Shown: positions 35,862 through 44,717 of the stretch, in pieces
How the letters are laid out: each line of letters begins with the position of its first letter
Position numbering within the stretch: position 1 is the stretch's first letter
DNA from: Geothrix oryzisoli
GTDB lineage: Bacteria; Acidobacteriota; Holophagae; Holophagales; Holophagaceae
Direction: 5' to 3'
DNA: 64,000 bases
Assembly (NCBI RefSeq): GCF_022808865.1
Contig: NZ_JAKZLB010000001.1
Coordinates: forward strand, 744,001 to 808,000
Made by a program: the position numbers and the translations under genes
Notes under the pieces: model-generated
What the model was told of the DNA's origin: nothing
Seen by the model: only the letters and a program-made list of their open reading frames with translations
Databases searched by the model: none

Positions 35862-38800
35862 TCAGAGTCCCGGAGGAGTGTACCCCCCGCCGTCCACATC
35901 CACAAAGACCGGGTTGGTGACTGCGACGGGATAGATGCCCTTCATGATCTTGTTCCAGGGCGTGCCGGCCTGGTACGCCCCCGTCGTGGCCAGAGGGACG
36001 CCGGCCTCGACCACCACCCAGGCGTCCTTGCCGGTAGGCATCGCCACGCCACTGAGGGTCGCGGTGCGCAGCAGGAAGTCGGAGGTGGAGGCGGTGAAGC
36101 TGCTCATGGGCACCACCTGGGCCACGCCGTTCACCACCACACGGACCTCGTCCACCGGCACCCAATCCGCCGCATAGAGCGAGATGGTGAGGGTGACGGT
36201 GGCCGCAGGGCCGGGCACCAGGCCCCCGGGTCCCACGCCATTGACGGTCACATCAAGCAGGGGGCCGGTGGAGGCCACGGCGGCACCACTGCGAAGGGCG
36301 GCCAACACTGGGTCGAGCGTCGTCTGCGTCAGCTTGGCTCCCACCTTGAGGTAGGTCCGGGCCAGGCCCACGGGGGTGTCGAAACTGAACCGCGCGGCGG
36401 AGAGGCCCAGCCCCTTGGTGAAAGCGGTCGGCTGCTGCTGGCTCAACAGCGAGAACCAGTCGCTCCGCACAGCCTTGAACTCGGCGAACCAGGCGCTGGG
36501 ATCCGCCGAGTCACAGCCCTCGGCCCGAAGCAGTTCCAGGGCGTCGAAATCCCCCTGACGCTTGGTCAGGCTCACGGGTCCGGTCTGGGTCCACCAGGCA
36601 TTGACCCCAGTCCCGATCGGCACTGCCGGATCGAACCCGCGCACGGTGAACAGCCCCTGGGGGCCCCGCGGCCGGTGGACGATGGTATAGGCGCCCTCCG
36701 ACTGGGTGATGAAATCCGCCAGGGTCCAACCCTTGGAGGGACGGGCCCCGCCATTGCGGTTGCCCGTGGGGGCCGGGGTGAACAGCGCCGTGACGAAGCC
36801 ATCCCCAAGCGTCGAGCTGCGCGCACCCACCACGAAGGGGTCATTGCCGATGGGCGCCCGCTGGGCGTCCGAGACGGCGAGGTTGTCGATCTCCGAACGG
36901 AATTCATCCCGCAGCGCGACGGGGTCCGTCAGCCGGTCCTCTTCGGTGCGGGCGACGGTCTGCACCCCTTCCGCCAGGGCCGAACTGAGCATTTCCCCTG
37001 GGTTCAACCCGCCGGTGGTCGCCTGGGTGGGGCCGGGGACATCGAAGGTGGTCCAGCCCGCCGGCAGGGTCGGCGGAATGGTCACGAAGGTGTGGGCCAC
37101 ATCCGCCTGCCCCTGGAAGGACTTCACCGGCAGGGCATCCAGGTGGGACAGGGGCCCACGGGTGCCGTAGGCGAGATAATCACCGGGGGGGAAATAGGCC
37201 GTGGCCGCCCCGCCGATATACCGGAAGGCGGTCCCGAAGATCTGGTTCCCGGCCGTGTACTGATAGGAGCCGAGGTTGGCACCGGCGAAGTCCTTGGCCT
37301 TCAGAACCTGGTTGTAGTACCCCGCCAGGCTGCGCCTCCGCTTCATGGATGGGTCCGGAATCCCGCCCAGGGCCGAGAGGGTGATGCGGAGGGGGTTCAT
37401 CCCCCCCAGTTCCAGGGTCCCCGCCTGCCGGGCCATGAAGTTGTGGATCAGCTCTTTCTGCTGGATCACGTTGCCGGAGGTGTCCACCACGTCGGCGCGT
37501 TCAGGGCTGAGGCTCTCGGCCAAGTGCCAGGCCTGGTCCTTCGACGGCGTGATGGGCGTCGCCAGATAGGGGCGGTTGGTGTCCGCGGCATTCGTACCGA
37601 GGTAGAGCGTATGGCTCTGGATGGCATTGGTGGCGGTCACCCGGTACGGCTGGGTGTGCCCGGTTCCCCGGGCATCGGGCACAGCCGGCAACAGGATTCC
37701 GAGGGCCCCGCCGCCGGAGGGGATGTCGCTGGCTTCGCGCCACTCCACCCGTTCCGTCACCCAGTGGGAGGGATCCGCATCCGTGGCCGGGTCGGCGTTC
37801 AGGCCGGTATAGCGCTCGAACCGGAACTCGGTCTGCCTGGGGCCGAAACGCGCGGCCGTTCCGAAGGAATCGTAGGCCAGGACACCAAAATCCCCGCCCC
37901 GGAGGCCCGTTCGCGCCTGGACCATCTCGTTGAAGACCGAGGTGGCCTGGGCCGGCTGGGTGGCCGAGATGCTGGGCCCGCCCACCAGGTACAGCCGCCG
38001 CCGGTAGGTCAGGGACTGCCCAGCGGGGAGGCTGGCCACCGCAGGACTGCCCACCACCAGCCGGCCCGGGAAGCTGGGGCGGACCTCGGTGAGCGCGTGC
38101 TGGGGGTCGGAAGCCACCAGCACCTGATCCACATCCAGGGGCAGGATGCCCAGCGTGGCATGTTCATCCAGGGTATTCCCCGCGGACTCGGAGCCCATCA
38201 GGGCCACCATGGGGGCCACCACACTCGTGGTCAGTGGCGCCGAGAAGTCCGAACCGGGGATCTCCGCACCCCAGCTGCTGAGGGGCGTGCCCGTGAAGGT
38301 GGACACCGCCGGCACCACGAACCGGAACCCGCCACCGTGCTGGGACAGGAAATCCCCAATGCTCCGGATGGGAAGCGCCGTGGTGCCGCCGTTGGTGATG
38401 GTGGTCTCCAGGGTGAAGAAGGTGTCGGCCTTGGTCAGGGAGATCCGGTGGAGGACGCTGACGCCCTGCACCCGCCCCTGGGTATCGGTGGCCACGCCCA
38501 GCTTGCCCCCGGGGTCCAGCAGGTAGCCCTGCATTTCCAGATCCACCAGGTTCACGCCGGTGCCGGGGGTGTAGCGGTCGAAGACCAGGGGCAGATCCGG
38601 GTCCTGGTTGGCCACGGGTCCCAGGCGTTCCACCAGGTCCGTGGGCATGGACACCCGCTTGTAGTTCTGGTCGAGGGACACATTGCCCACATCCAGGATG
38701 GCGCCACCCGAGGGGGCGCCGAACTGGCCTTCCCGGTCACCGAAGGCCGCCCCGTCCACTGCGAGCTGCACAGCATCATTGCCGAGGTAGAAGTCCCCCG

Positions 38801-39008
38801 GCCCGGAGGTGGCCTTCAGGCCGACCAGCCGGTCGCCGCCAGAAGCCGGGATCTCCTCCACCGCCACGGTGGGCCGGGCCACACCCGTGGCCCGGAAGCA
38901 GCCCAACCCGCCCGCGGCCAGGACCATGGCCAGGGGGGCCAGGAGCCCCTGCAGACGGCGGGAAGACAGACGGGCGGGAAGGACTTCGGGATCAAGGCTC
39001 ATGTTCAT
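35862..39008 (-). CDS. Large secreted CehA/McbA-like protein with degenerate PHP metal sites
   Basis: A 1048-aa secreted protein or lipoprotein (signal ending G-L-G-C, Cys37). I recognise the architecture of CehA/McbA-type PHP metallohydrolases: a long N-terminal beta region, then a PHP-like section from about 650 and a C-terminal beta sandwich with S-G-A-A-V-A-S-T-G-P-L-L-D-V-T-V-N-G and N-P-V-F-V-D-V-D-G-G-G-Y. In active enzymes D-x-H-x-H, T-D-H-N/D and S-D-x-H bind metal. Here they read D656-V-P-G-P660, T688-E-E-D691 and S870-A-A-R873, so every His is lost. It is probably not a hydrolase. The start at 39008 is preceded only by GAGAC; 39002 and 39038 are alternatives. It diverges from the sanA-like gene. 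Confidence 0.6.
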   Translation of the reverse strand: MNMSLDPEVLPARLSSRRLQGLLAPLAMVLAAGGLGCFRATGVARPTVAVEEIPASGGDRLVGLKATSGPGDFYLGNDAVQLAVDGAAFGDREGQFGAPSGGAILDVGNVSLDQNYKRVSMPTDLVERLGPVANQDPDLPLVFDRYTPGTGVNLVDLEMQGYLLDPGGKLGVATDTQGRVQGVSVLHRISLTKADTFFTLETTITNGGTTALPIRSIGDFLSQHGGGFRFVVPAVSTFTGTPLSSWGAEIPGSDFSAPLTTSVVAPMVALMGSESAGNTLDEHATLGILPLDVDQVLVASDPQHALTEVRPSFPGRLVVGSPAVASLPAGQSLTYRRRLYLVGGPSISATQPAQATSVFNEMVQARTGLRGGDFGVLAYDSFGTAARFGPRQTEFRFERYTGLNADPATDADPSHWVTERVEWREASDIPSGGGALGILLPAVPDARGTGHTQPYRVTATNAIQSHTLYLGTNAADTNRPYLATPITPSKDQAWHLAESLSPERADVVDTSGNVIQQKELIHNFMARQAGTLELGGMNPLRITLSALGGIPDPSMKRRRSLAGYYNQVLKAKDFAGANLGSYQYTAGNQIFGTAFRYIGGAATAYFPPGDYLAYGTRGPLSHLDALPVKSFQGQADVAHTFVTIPPTLPAGWTTFDVPGPTQATTGGLNPGEMLSSALAEGVQTVARTEEDRLTDPVALRDEFRSEIDNLAVSDAQRAPIGNDPFVVGARSSTLGDGFVTALFTPAPTGNRNGGARPSKGWTLADFITQSEGAYTIVHRPRGPQGLFTVRGFDPAVPIGTGVNAWWTQTGPVSLTKRQGDFDALELLRAEGCDSADPSAWFAEFKAVRSDWFSLLSQQQPTAFTKGLGLSAARFSFDTPVGLARTYLKVGAKLTQTTLDPVLAALRSGAAVASTGPLLDVTVNGVGPGGLVPGPAATVTLTISLYAADWVPVDEVRVVVNGVAQVVPMSSFTASTSDFLLRTATLSGVAMPTGKDAWVVVEAGVPLATTGAYQAGTPWNKIMKGIYPVAVTNPVFVDVDGGGYTPPGL

Positions 39009-39075
39009 CAAGGCGTCTCGTTCAGGCGGGAGGTCCATGGGGCTGGGGCGTGCGGAAGGTCTATGCTAACTCACG

Positions 39076-39759
39076 ATGCCGATCTCCGCCCTTCTTCATC
39101 GCTGCTGGCCGCACCGACGGACCCTGCTCCTGATCCTGGCGCTTCCCCTCCTGGGAGACTTGCTCTGGACTCTGGGAAGGTTCCCAGCCCTGCACCACCA
39201 GCAAATCTACCGGGCTGAGGCCCTTCCGGCGGTGGGCGGGCCGGTGCTGGTCCTGGGTGCCGGCGTGTACGGAGACGGGGAACCGACCGAACTCCTCCAG
39301 GGCCGGCTCCGCACGGCCCTGAATCTCTACCAGAACGGAAAGGTCCGCTGGTTCCTGGTGTCCGGCGACAACCGGCACCCTTCCTACAACGAACCCCAGG
39401 CCATGCGGCGCTGGCTGGTGAAGCAGGGGGTCCCGCCCACCCGCATCGTCAGCGACTACGCAGGCCTCCGGACCTGGAACAGCCTCAAGCGGGCCCAGGC
39501 TGTCTTTGGCCAGCGGCAGGTGGTCATCGTCACCTCGGATTTCCACCTGCCCCGCGCCCTCTACCTGGCCGATCGCATCGGGATCCAGGCCTGGGGCGTC
39601 CCGGCCTCCACCGAGGACCGCCCTCCCGTGAACCGGATCCGGTATTGGCTCCGCGAGTACGTGGCCCGGCACCTGGCCCTGTGGGATGCCTGGTTCCCGC
39701 CGGATGTCCGGCTGGGCCCCCGCGAACCGACCCCCGACGACTGGGATCCTGCTTCATGA
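39076..39759 (+). CDS. SanA/YdcF family protein (DUF218)
   Basis: A 227-aa protein with one N-terminal membrane segment (about 15-33) and a DUF218 domain. Family marks: V-L-G-A-G-V (about 59-64), L-V-S-G-D-N (about 93-98), Y-N-E-P-Q-A-M (about 102-108) and V-T-S-D-F-H-L-P-R-A (about 150-159). SanA of enterobacteria affects the envelope barrier to vancomycin. The stop overlaps the thiolase start (ATGA). Biochemical role unknown. Confidence 0.88.
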   Translation: MPISALLHRCWPHRRTLLLILALPLLGDLLWTLGRFPALHHQQIYRAEALPAVGGPVLVLGAGVYGDGEPTELLQGRLRTALNLYQNGKVRWFLVSGDNRHPSYNEPQAMRRWLVKQGVPPTRIVSDYAGLRTWNSLKRAQAVFGQRQVVIVTSDFHLPRALYLADRIGIQAWGVPASTEDRPPVNRIRYWLREYVARHLALWDAWFPPDVRLGPREPTPDDWDPAS

Positions 39760-40895
39760 GGAACCCCAGAGACCTGGTCATTCTCGCCGCAGGCCGTCTG
39801 CCCCAGGGGCGCTATGGCGGCAGCCTGGCGGGCGTGGGCGCCCTGCCCCTCGGGGTCTCGGCCGTGGAGGGCCTGCTGGCCGACCCCGCCCTGCCCCGGC
39901 CCGGCAACCTGATCTGGGGCATGGCGCGCAGCCACACCCAGGGCATGAATCCGGCCCGCACCCTGGCTCTGAAGGTCGGCCTCCCCAGCGACACGCCGGC
40001 CTTCACGATCAACATGGCGTGCGGGTCCAGTCTCCAGGCCCTCATTCTCGCAGCCCAGCGGTTGGGGGCCGGCGCGACGGCACCCATCCTCGCCGGCGGA
40101 AGCGAGGCCATGTCGGATACCCCCCATCTGGTGCCTGGCCTGCGCTGGGGGTTCCGCCTGGGCCACCGGCAGCTGCCGGACGTCATGTTCCAGGACGGCC
40201 TGCGGTGCCCCGTAACGGGGCTGCTCATGGGCGAAACCATCGAACGCCTGGCGGTCAAGCGGGGTGTCACGCGCCTGGAGGCCGATGCCTGGGCGGCGGA
40301 AAGCCACCACCGGGCGGCCAGGGCCGATTTCCTCGCGGAGCAGCTGCCTCATCCAGACCTCCACCACAATGAATCCATCCGGCCGGAGATCACGCCGGAG
40401 GCCCTGGCCCGGCTGGCCCCGGCCTTCGATCCCCGGGGCCAGATCACCGCCGGGAATGCCTCTGCCCTGTCGGACGGCGCCGCGGCCCTGCTGCTGGCCC
40501 GGCGGGAGCAGGCGGGCGAGGCTCCGGCGCTGGCCCGAGTCCTGGGTTGGAGCGAAGCGGGCGTGGATCCGCTGGACATGGGCGAGGCCCCCGTCCCGGC
40601 CGTGCAGCGCCTGCTGACCGCCCACGGCCTGACCGTGGCCGACATCGACCTGTGGGAGCTGAACGAGGCCTTTTCGGCCCAGCTTCTCGTTTGCCAACGG
40701 CAACTTGGCCTTCCCGAGGACCGCCTGAACGTGGCAGGGGGCGGCGTGGCCCTGGGACATCCCATCGGGGCCACCGGCGCGCGCATCGTCGCAACCCTGG
40801 TCCACCAGCTGAGGCGCCGGGGCGGCGGCCTCGGCGTGGCCACCCTCGGCATCGGGGGAGGACTGGGGTTGGCCCTGCTGCTCGAGACCGAATAA
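39756..40895 (+). CDS. Thiolase family protein lacking the second catalytic Cys
   Basis: A 379-aa thiolase-fold protein, near the family's normal length. Cys89 in N-M-A-C-G-S-S-L is the acylated nucleophile, N-E-A-F-S-A-Q (about 303-309) and G-H-P-I-G-A-T-G (His335) are intact. The C-terminal C-x-G motif, which supplies the acid/base Cys378 in Zoogloea thiolase, reads L-G365-I-G-G-G, so the Cys is replaced by Gly. The enzyme may be inactive, or specialised in condensation or binding. It is coupled to the SanA-like gene. No fad operon is adjacent. Confidence 0.85.
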   Translation: MRNPRDLVILAAGRLPQGRYGGSLAGVGALPLGVSAVEGLLADPALPRPGNLIWGMARSHTQGMNPARTLALKVGLPSDTPAFTINMACGSSLQALILAAQRLGAGATAPILAGGSEAMSDTPHLVPGLRWGFRLGHRQLPDVMFQDGLRCPVTGLLMGETIERLAVKRGVTRLEADAWAAESHHRAARADFLAEQLPHPDLHHNESIRPEITPEALARLAPAFDPRGQITAGNASALSDGAAALLLARREQAGEAPALARVLGWSEAGVDPLDMGEAPVPAVQRLLTAHGLTVADIDLWELNEAFSAQLLVCQRQLGLPEDRLNVAGGGVALGHPIGATGARIVATLVHQLRRRGGGLGVATLGIGGGLGLALLLETE

Positions 40896-40965
40896 GAGCG
40901 CCTAAACCAGGCCTGGCACTTCTGCGAAGATGAACCGGGGCCTCCCCCGGCCCCCTGAGGATTCC

Positions 40966-41697
40966 ATGACCGACGCGCCCCTGATCCGGCTCACCGACAT
41001 CACCAAGGTCTACCAGATGGGCGACATGGAGGTGAGAGCCCTGGACGGCGTGTCCATGGAGATCCGCCGCGGAGAATACGTGGCCATCATGGGACCCTCC
41101 GGTTCCGGAAAATCCACGATGATGAACGTCATCGGCTGCCTGGACACCCCCACGACCGGGACCTACGAATTGAACGGGAAGCTGGCCTCGGCCATGACGG
41201 ATGACGACCTGGCCCAGATCCGGAACGAGGAGATCGGCTTCGTCTTCCAGACCTTCAACCTGCTGGCCCGCACGACCTCGCTGCAGAACGTGGAACTGCC
41301 TCTGATCTACGCGGGGAAGACCCCGGTCGAGCGCCACCAGATGGCCCTGAAGGCCCTGGAGAACGTCGGCCTGGGCACCCGCAGCGACCACATGCCCAAC
41401 CAGCTCTCCGGCGGCCAGCGGCAGCGCGTGGCCATCGCCCGCGCCCTGGTGAACGATCCCTCCATCCTCCTGGCGGATGAGCCCACGGGCGCCCTGGATT
41501 CCAAGACCAGCGTGGAGATCATGGCCCTCTTCGAGGATCTGTATCAGAAGGGCAACACCATCATCCTCGTCACCCACGAAGAGGACATCGCCCGCCACGC
41601 CCACCGCATCGTGAAGCTGCGCGACGGCAAGATCATCCATGACGAGCCGAACACGCCCATCACCTCCGAAGAGCACCTGGCGCACCTGAACCTCTGA
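40966..41697 (+). CDS. ABC transporter ATP-binding protein, LolD/MacB type
   Basis: A 243-aa ATPase of the LolD/FtsE/MacB group. Walker A G-P-S-G-S-G-K-S (about 43-50), Q-loop, signature L-S-G-G-Q-R-Q-R (about 148-155), Walker [13 protein letters not shown] (about 168-179) and the H-loop V-T-H-E. The A-L-D-S-K-T following Walker B is typical of MacB-type exporters. The start at 40966 is preceded by TGAGG. No permease or adaptor gene is next to it (thiolase before, carbonic anhydrase after), so its partner is unknown. Confidence 0.9.
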   Translation: MTDAPLIRLTDITKVYQMGDMEVRALDGVSMEIRRGEYVAIMGPSGSGKSTMMNVIGCLDTPTTGTYELNGKLASAMTDDDLAQIRNEEIGFVFQTFNLLARTTSLQNVELPLIYAGKTPVERHQMALKALENVGLGTRSDHMPNQLSGGQRQRVAIARALVNDPSILLADEPTGALDSKTSVEIMALFEDLYQKGNTIILVTHEEDIARHAHRIVKLRDGKIIHDEPNTPITSEEHLAHLNL

Positions 41698-41743
41698 GGG
41701 TGGGGGCTCCCTCCCCGCCCCTGACCTCCGGTAGACTGGCTGG

Positions 41744-42412
41744 ATGCAGAAGCTCGTCCAAGGCATCCACCAGTTCCAGACCCAGATCTTCAGCTCCCAC
41801 AAGGACCTCTTCGAGCGCCTGGACAAGGATCAGGCGCCCGAGACGCTCTTCATCACCTGCTCGGACTCGCGCATCAGCCCGAACCTGATCACGCAGACCC
41901 AGCCGGGAGAGCTGTTCATTCTGCGGAACGTGGGCAACCTCGTGCCCCCGTACGAGCACATGGGCGGCATGAGCGCGGGCATCGAGTTCGCGGTCACGGT
42001 CCTCCAGGTGAAGGACATCATCGTCTGCGGCCATTCCAACTGCGGCGCCATGAAGGCCCTGCTGGAACCGGACCAGCTGAGCGAACTGCCCGCCACCAAG
42101 GCCTGGCTGGCCCATGCCCGGAAGACCGAGCAGATCATGTGGCAGAGCTACGGCCACCTCCACGGCAACGCCTTGCTGCATGCCACGGTGGAGGAGAACG
42201 CCCTGGTCCAGCTGGAGAACCTGCGCTCCCATCCTTCCGTGGCCAAGGCGGTGAGTGCCGGCCGGCTGCACCTGCACGCCTGGGTCTACAAGATCGAGAC
42301 CGGCGAGGTCTTCGCGTTCGATCCGGACCGCGGCCAGTACACCTCGGTCACGGCCATGGAAGGCCTGGCGCCGCTCGATCCTGAGCACCGCGCGACCGAT
42401 CTGTCGATCTAG
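41744..42412 (+). CDS. Beta-class carbonic anhydrase
   Basis: A 222-aa zinc enzyme that hydrates CO2. Zinc ligands are C39 in T-C-S-D-S-R, H97 and C100 in C-G-H-S-N-C-G; Asp41 and Arg43 form the usual dyad. R-N-V-G-N near 61-65 is also a family mark. Length is normal for a bacterial beta-carbonic anhydrase. It lies alone between the ABC ATPase and era (convergent). Confidence 0.94.
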   Translation: MQKLVQGIHQFQTQIFSSHKDLFERLDKDQAPETLFITCSDSRISPNLITQTQPGELFILRNVGNLVPPYEHMGGMSAGIEFAVTVLQVKDIIVCGHSNCGAMKALLEPDQLSELPATKAWLAHARKTEQIMWQSYGHLHGNALLHATVEENALVQLENLRSHPSVAKAVSAGRLHLHAWVYKIETGEVFAFDPDRGQYTSVTAMEGLAPLDPEHRATDLSI

Positions 42413-42417
42413 CCGAC

Positions 42418-42470
42418 CGCCGGATCGCGGAGCGGCCTGGGGGACAGGCCAGCGCCGCGAGACTCCGGCG
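42418..42470. terminator. Structured spacer between carbonic anhydrase and era genes
   Basis: CGCCGGA (42418-42424) pairs with TCCGGCG (42464-42470), and inner TCGCGG/CCGCGA and GGCCTG/CAGGCC pairs extend the stem into an imperfect hairpin of about 50 bp. There is no U tract. It probably ends transcription of the two convergent genes. Confidence 0.4.
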
Positions 42471-42490
42471 AGGAGGCTATGCCACCCGTT

Positions 42491-43423
42491 TCAGATCTCC
42501 AGCCGGTCCAGCCGATCGGGGCGGTCCCGCCAGCCCTCGTCCACCTTCACGAACAGCTCCAGGCGCACGGGGCGCTGGAGCAGCTTCTTCAGCTCGCGCT
42601 GGGCGCTCTGGCGGATGTCCTTGATCATCTCGCCCTGGCTGCCCAGCAGGATCTTGCGGTGGCCGTCGCGGTCCACCAGGATACGGGCCGCGATGAAGAC
42701 GCCTTCAGGTCCCAGGTCCTCCGGGTAGTCCGCATGGCCCGCCTCAAGCCACTGCTCGATGAGCACCGCCACCCCGTGGGGGACTTCCTCGCGGGTCTTC
42801 CGGAGCACCTTCTCGCGGATGAACTCCGCGGCCAGGGACCGCTCGGTCTGGTCGGTGAAGGTCTCTTCGTCGTAGAGCCAGCCGGGCTGGGTCGCATCCC
42901 GCTCGAGGAGGGTCCAGAGCGGGTCGAGGTTCAGCCCCATCTTGGCGCCGATGGGGACGATCTCCTTGAAGGGCAGCAGGTCCTTGTACGTGGCGATCTT
43001 CTCCAGCAGGCGGCCCTTGGAGAGCAGGTCGATCTTGTTCAGCAGCAGGTAGGTAGGCCGGCCCAGCTTGCGGAGGCGCTTGGCCAGGGCATGCTCACCC
43101 GTCCCCAGGTAGTCGTCCGCGTCCACCATCCACAGAAGGAGGTCGGCCTCCTCGAGCGCCTGGTCCACGTGGGCCATCATGCGTTCGTTGAGGGCGTGCT
43201 TGGGCAGGTGGATGCCCGGCGTATCCAGGAAGGCCAGCTGCACATCGCCGCGGTTCACCACCCCCAGCACTTTCGTGCGGGTGGTCTGGGGGATCTGGCT
43301 CGTGGCCGCCAGTTTCTGTCCCAGCAGGGCGTTCAGCAGGGTGGACTTGCCGGCATTGGGCAGGCCGATGATGGCGAGGGTGGCGTGGCGCCGGATCGGG
43401 CCCGTCGTGGGCTGGTCAACCAC
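42491..43423 (-). CDS. era: Ribosome assembly GTPase Era
   Basis: A 310-aa GTPase that binds 16S rRNA near its 3' end. G1 G-L-P-N-A-G-K-S (about 20-27), G3 D-T-P-G (about 67-70), G4 N-K-I-D (about 127-130) and the C-terminal KH domain with G-V-A-V-L-I-E-Q-W and I-L-L-G-S-Q-G-E-M-I-K (about 263-273). G1 has Pro for the usual Arg/Val. Start is GTG at 43423, overlapping the lpxA stop by 8 bases (GTGGTTGA), so translation is coupled. The order fabZ-lpxA-era is unusual but clear here. Confidence 0.95.
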   Translation of the reverse strand: MVDQPTTGPIRRHATLAIIGLPNAGKSTLLNALLGQKLAATSQIPQTTRTKVLGVVNRGDVQLAFLDTPGIHLPKHALNERMMAHVDQALEEADLLLWMVDADDYLGTGEHALAKRLRKLGRPTYLLLNKIDLLSKGRLLEKIATYKDLLPFKEIVPIGAKMGLNLDPLWTLLERDATQPGWLYDEETFTDQTERSLAAEFIREKVLRKTREEVPHGVAVLIEQWLEAGHADYPEDLGPEGVFIAARILVDRDGHRKILLGSQGEMIKDIRQSAQRELKKLLQRPVRLELFVKVDEGWRDRPDRLDRLEI

Positions 43424-44201
43424 GATGCACGCCCCGCTTGGCTTCGCGGATGAACGTGAGCAGGTAGGCGACTTCGGCGATGTGGCCCAGCTCCTTCTCG
43501 GTCTGAGCCATGGCCTCGTCCCGGAGCAGCCCTGAGTGGAAGAGCAGGCGGTGGGCCTTCTTCAGGCCCTCGACCACCTCCACGGGGAAGCCCTTGCGCT
43601 GGAGGCCGATGGTGTTCACCCCGTAGCTCTTGGTGTCCCGGGCGCCGGCGGTCTTCATGAACGGCAGCACGTCCTGAGTGGCCACGGTGAACCCGCCCAT
43701 GAAGGCGTGGTGCCCGACCCGGCAGAACTGGTGGACCGCGGAGAAGGCCCCGATGTTGCAGCCGTCACCCACTTCGACATGGCCCGCCAGCGTGGCGCAG
43801 TTGGCGAAAATGTTCTTGTTCCCCACATGGCAGTCATGGGCCACATGGGAGCCGGTCATCAGGAAGTTGTCGTCGCCCAGGGTGGTGAGGCCGCCCCCGC
43901 CCTCGGTGCCGCGATGGAGGGTGCTGCCCTCGCGGATCACGTTCCGGTTCCCGACCTGCAGGCGCGTGGGCGCTCCCTTGAACTTGAGATCCTGGGGACC
44001 CATGCCCAGGGTGGCATGGGGGTAGATGTCGTTGTCCTCGCCGATCTCGGTGTGGGGACCGATCACGACATGGCTGCGCAGCAGGGTACGGGCGCCGATG
44101 ACGGCGTTGCCTTCGATCACACAGAAGGGGCCGACGACCACGCCCTCGCCCAGCTGGGCCTCCGGGCTCACGACGCTGCTCGGATGGATCTGCGCGCTCA
44201 T
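43416..44201 (-). CDS. lpxA: UDP-N-acetylglucosamine O-acyltransferase LpxA
   Basis: A 261-aa hexapeptide-repeat enzyme that adds the first acyl chain of lipid A. The left-handed beta helix of I/V-G-x-x-x-x-repeats covers about 1-185. G-S-H-V-A-H-D-C-H-V (about 116-125) contains the catalytic His, and the C-terminal helical region starts near 190 with N-T-I-G-L-Q-R-K-G-F. The ATG at 44201 overlaps the fabZ stop (ATGA). Confidence 0.94.
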   Translation of the reverse strand: MSAQIHPSSVVSPEAQLGEGVVVGPFCVIEGNAVIGARTLLRSHVVIGPHTEIGEDNDIYPHATLGMGPQDLKFKGAPTRLQVGNRNVIREGSTLHRGTEGGGGLTTLGDDNFLMTGSHVAHDCHVGNKNIFANCATLAGHVEVGDGCNIGAFSAVHQFCRVGHHAFMGGFTVATQDVLPFMKTAGARDTKSYGVNTIGLQRKGFPVEVVEGLKKAHRLLFHSGLLRDEAMAQTEKELGHIAEVAYLLTFIREAKRGVHRG

Positions 44202-44668
44202 CGTCCTTCTCCCTCGGCCAGGTCCATCAGCATGGACATGAATTCGGCTTCCGCGACCTTCTGGCCCTCCACGAAGGCCTCGCCGCGCATCTTGCAGATC
44301 CGGCCCTTGAGCTGGATCACCTTGACGTCCATCACCAGCTGATCGCCGGGCAGCACCGGCTTGCGGAACTTCACCGCGTCGATGCCCATGAAGTAGATCA
44401 CCTTCCGGGCCCGGTCCTCGATCTCCTGGAGCAGCAGGCAGCCGCCCGTCTGGGCCATGGCCTCGATGATATAGACCCCGGGGAAGACCGGCCGGCTGGG
44501 GAAGTGGCCCTGGAAGATCTGCTCGTTGAAGCTGATGTTCTTGAGACCCCGGATCCACTGCTTGGGCTCGAAATCCAGGATGCGGTCCACCAGCAGGATC
44601 GGATACCGGTGAGGCAGCAGATCCATGATTCCTTGCAGGTCGATCGTTCGGGGTTCGCGTTCCGACAT
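44198..44668 (-). CDS. fabZ: 3-hydroxyacyl-ACP dehydratase FabZ
   Basis: A 156-aa hotdog-fold dehydratase of fatty acid synthesis. L-L-P-H-R-Y-P-I-L-L-V-D-R (about 18-30) opens the family, and G-H-F-P-S-R-P-V-F-P-G-V-Y-I-I-E-A-M-A-Q (about 54-73) holds the catalytic His and Glu. The start at 44668 has GGAG at 5 bases. Its overlap with lpxA fits a shared supply of hydroxyacyl-ACP for lipid A. Confidence 0.94.
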   Translation of the reverse strand: MSEREPRTIDLQGIMDLLPHRYPILLVDRILDFEPKQWIRGLKNISFNEQIFQGHFPSRPVFPGVYIIEAMAQTGGCLLLQEIEDRARKVIYFMGIDAVKFRKPVLPGDQLVMDVKVIQLKGRICKMRGEAFVEGQKVAEAEFMSMLMDLAEGEGR

Positions 44669-44717
44669 GGGCACTCCAATCCTATAGCCTACCGGCTATG
44701 GGCTTCGGCCTCCACCC

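Noticed and set aside
35322-39218. 1298-residue open frame opposite the PHP-like gene and dnaB
   Set aside because: Shadow frame with no family motif; the minus-strand proteins have recognisable architecture.
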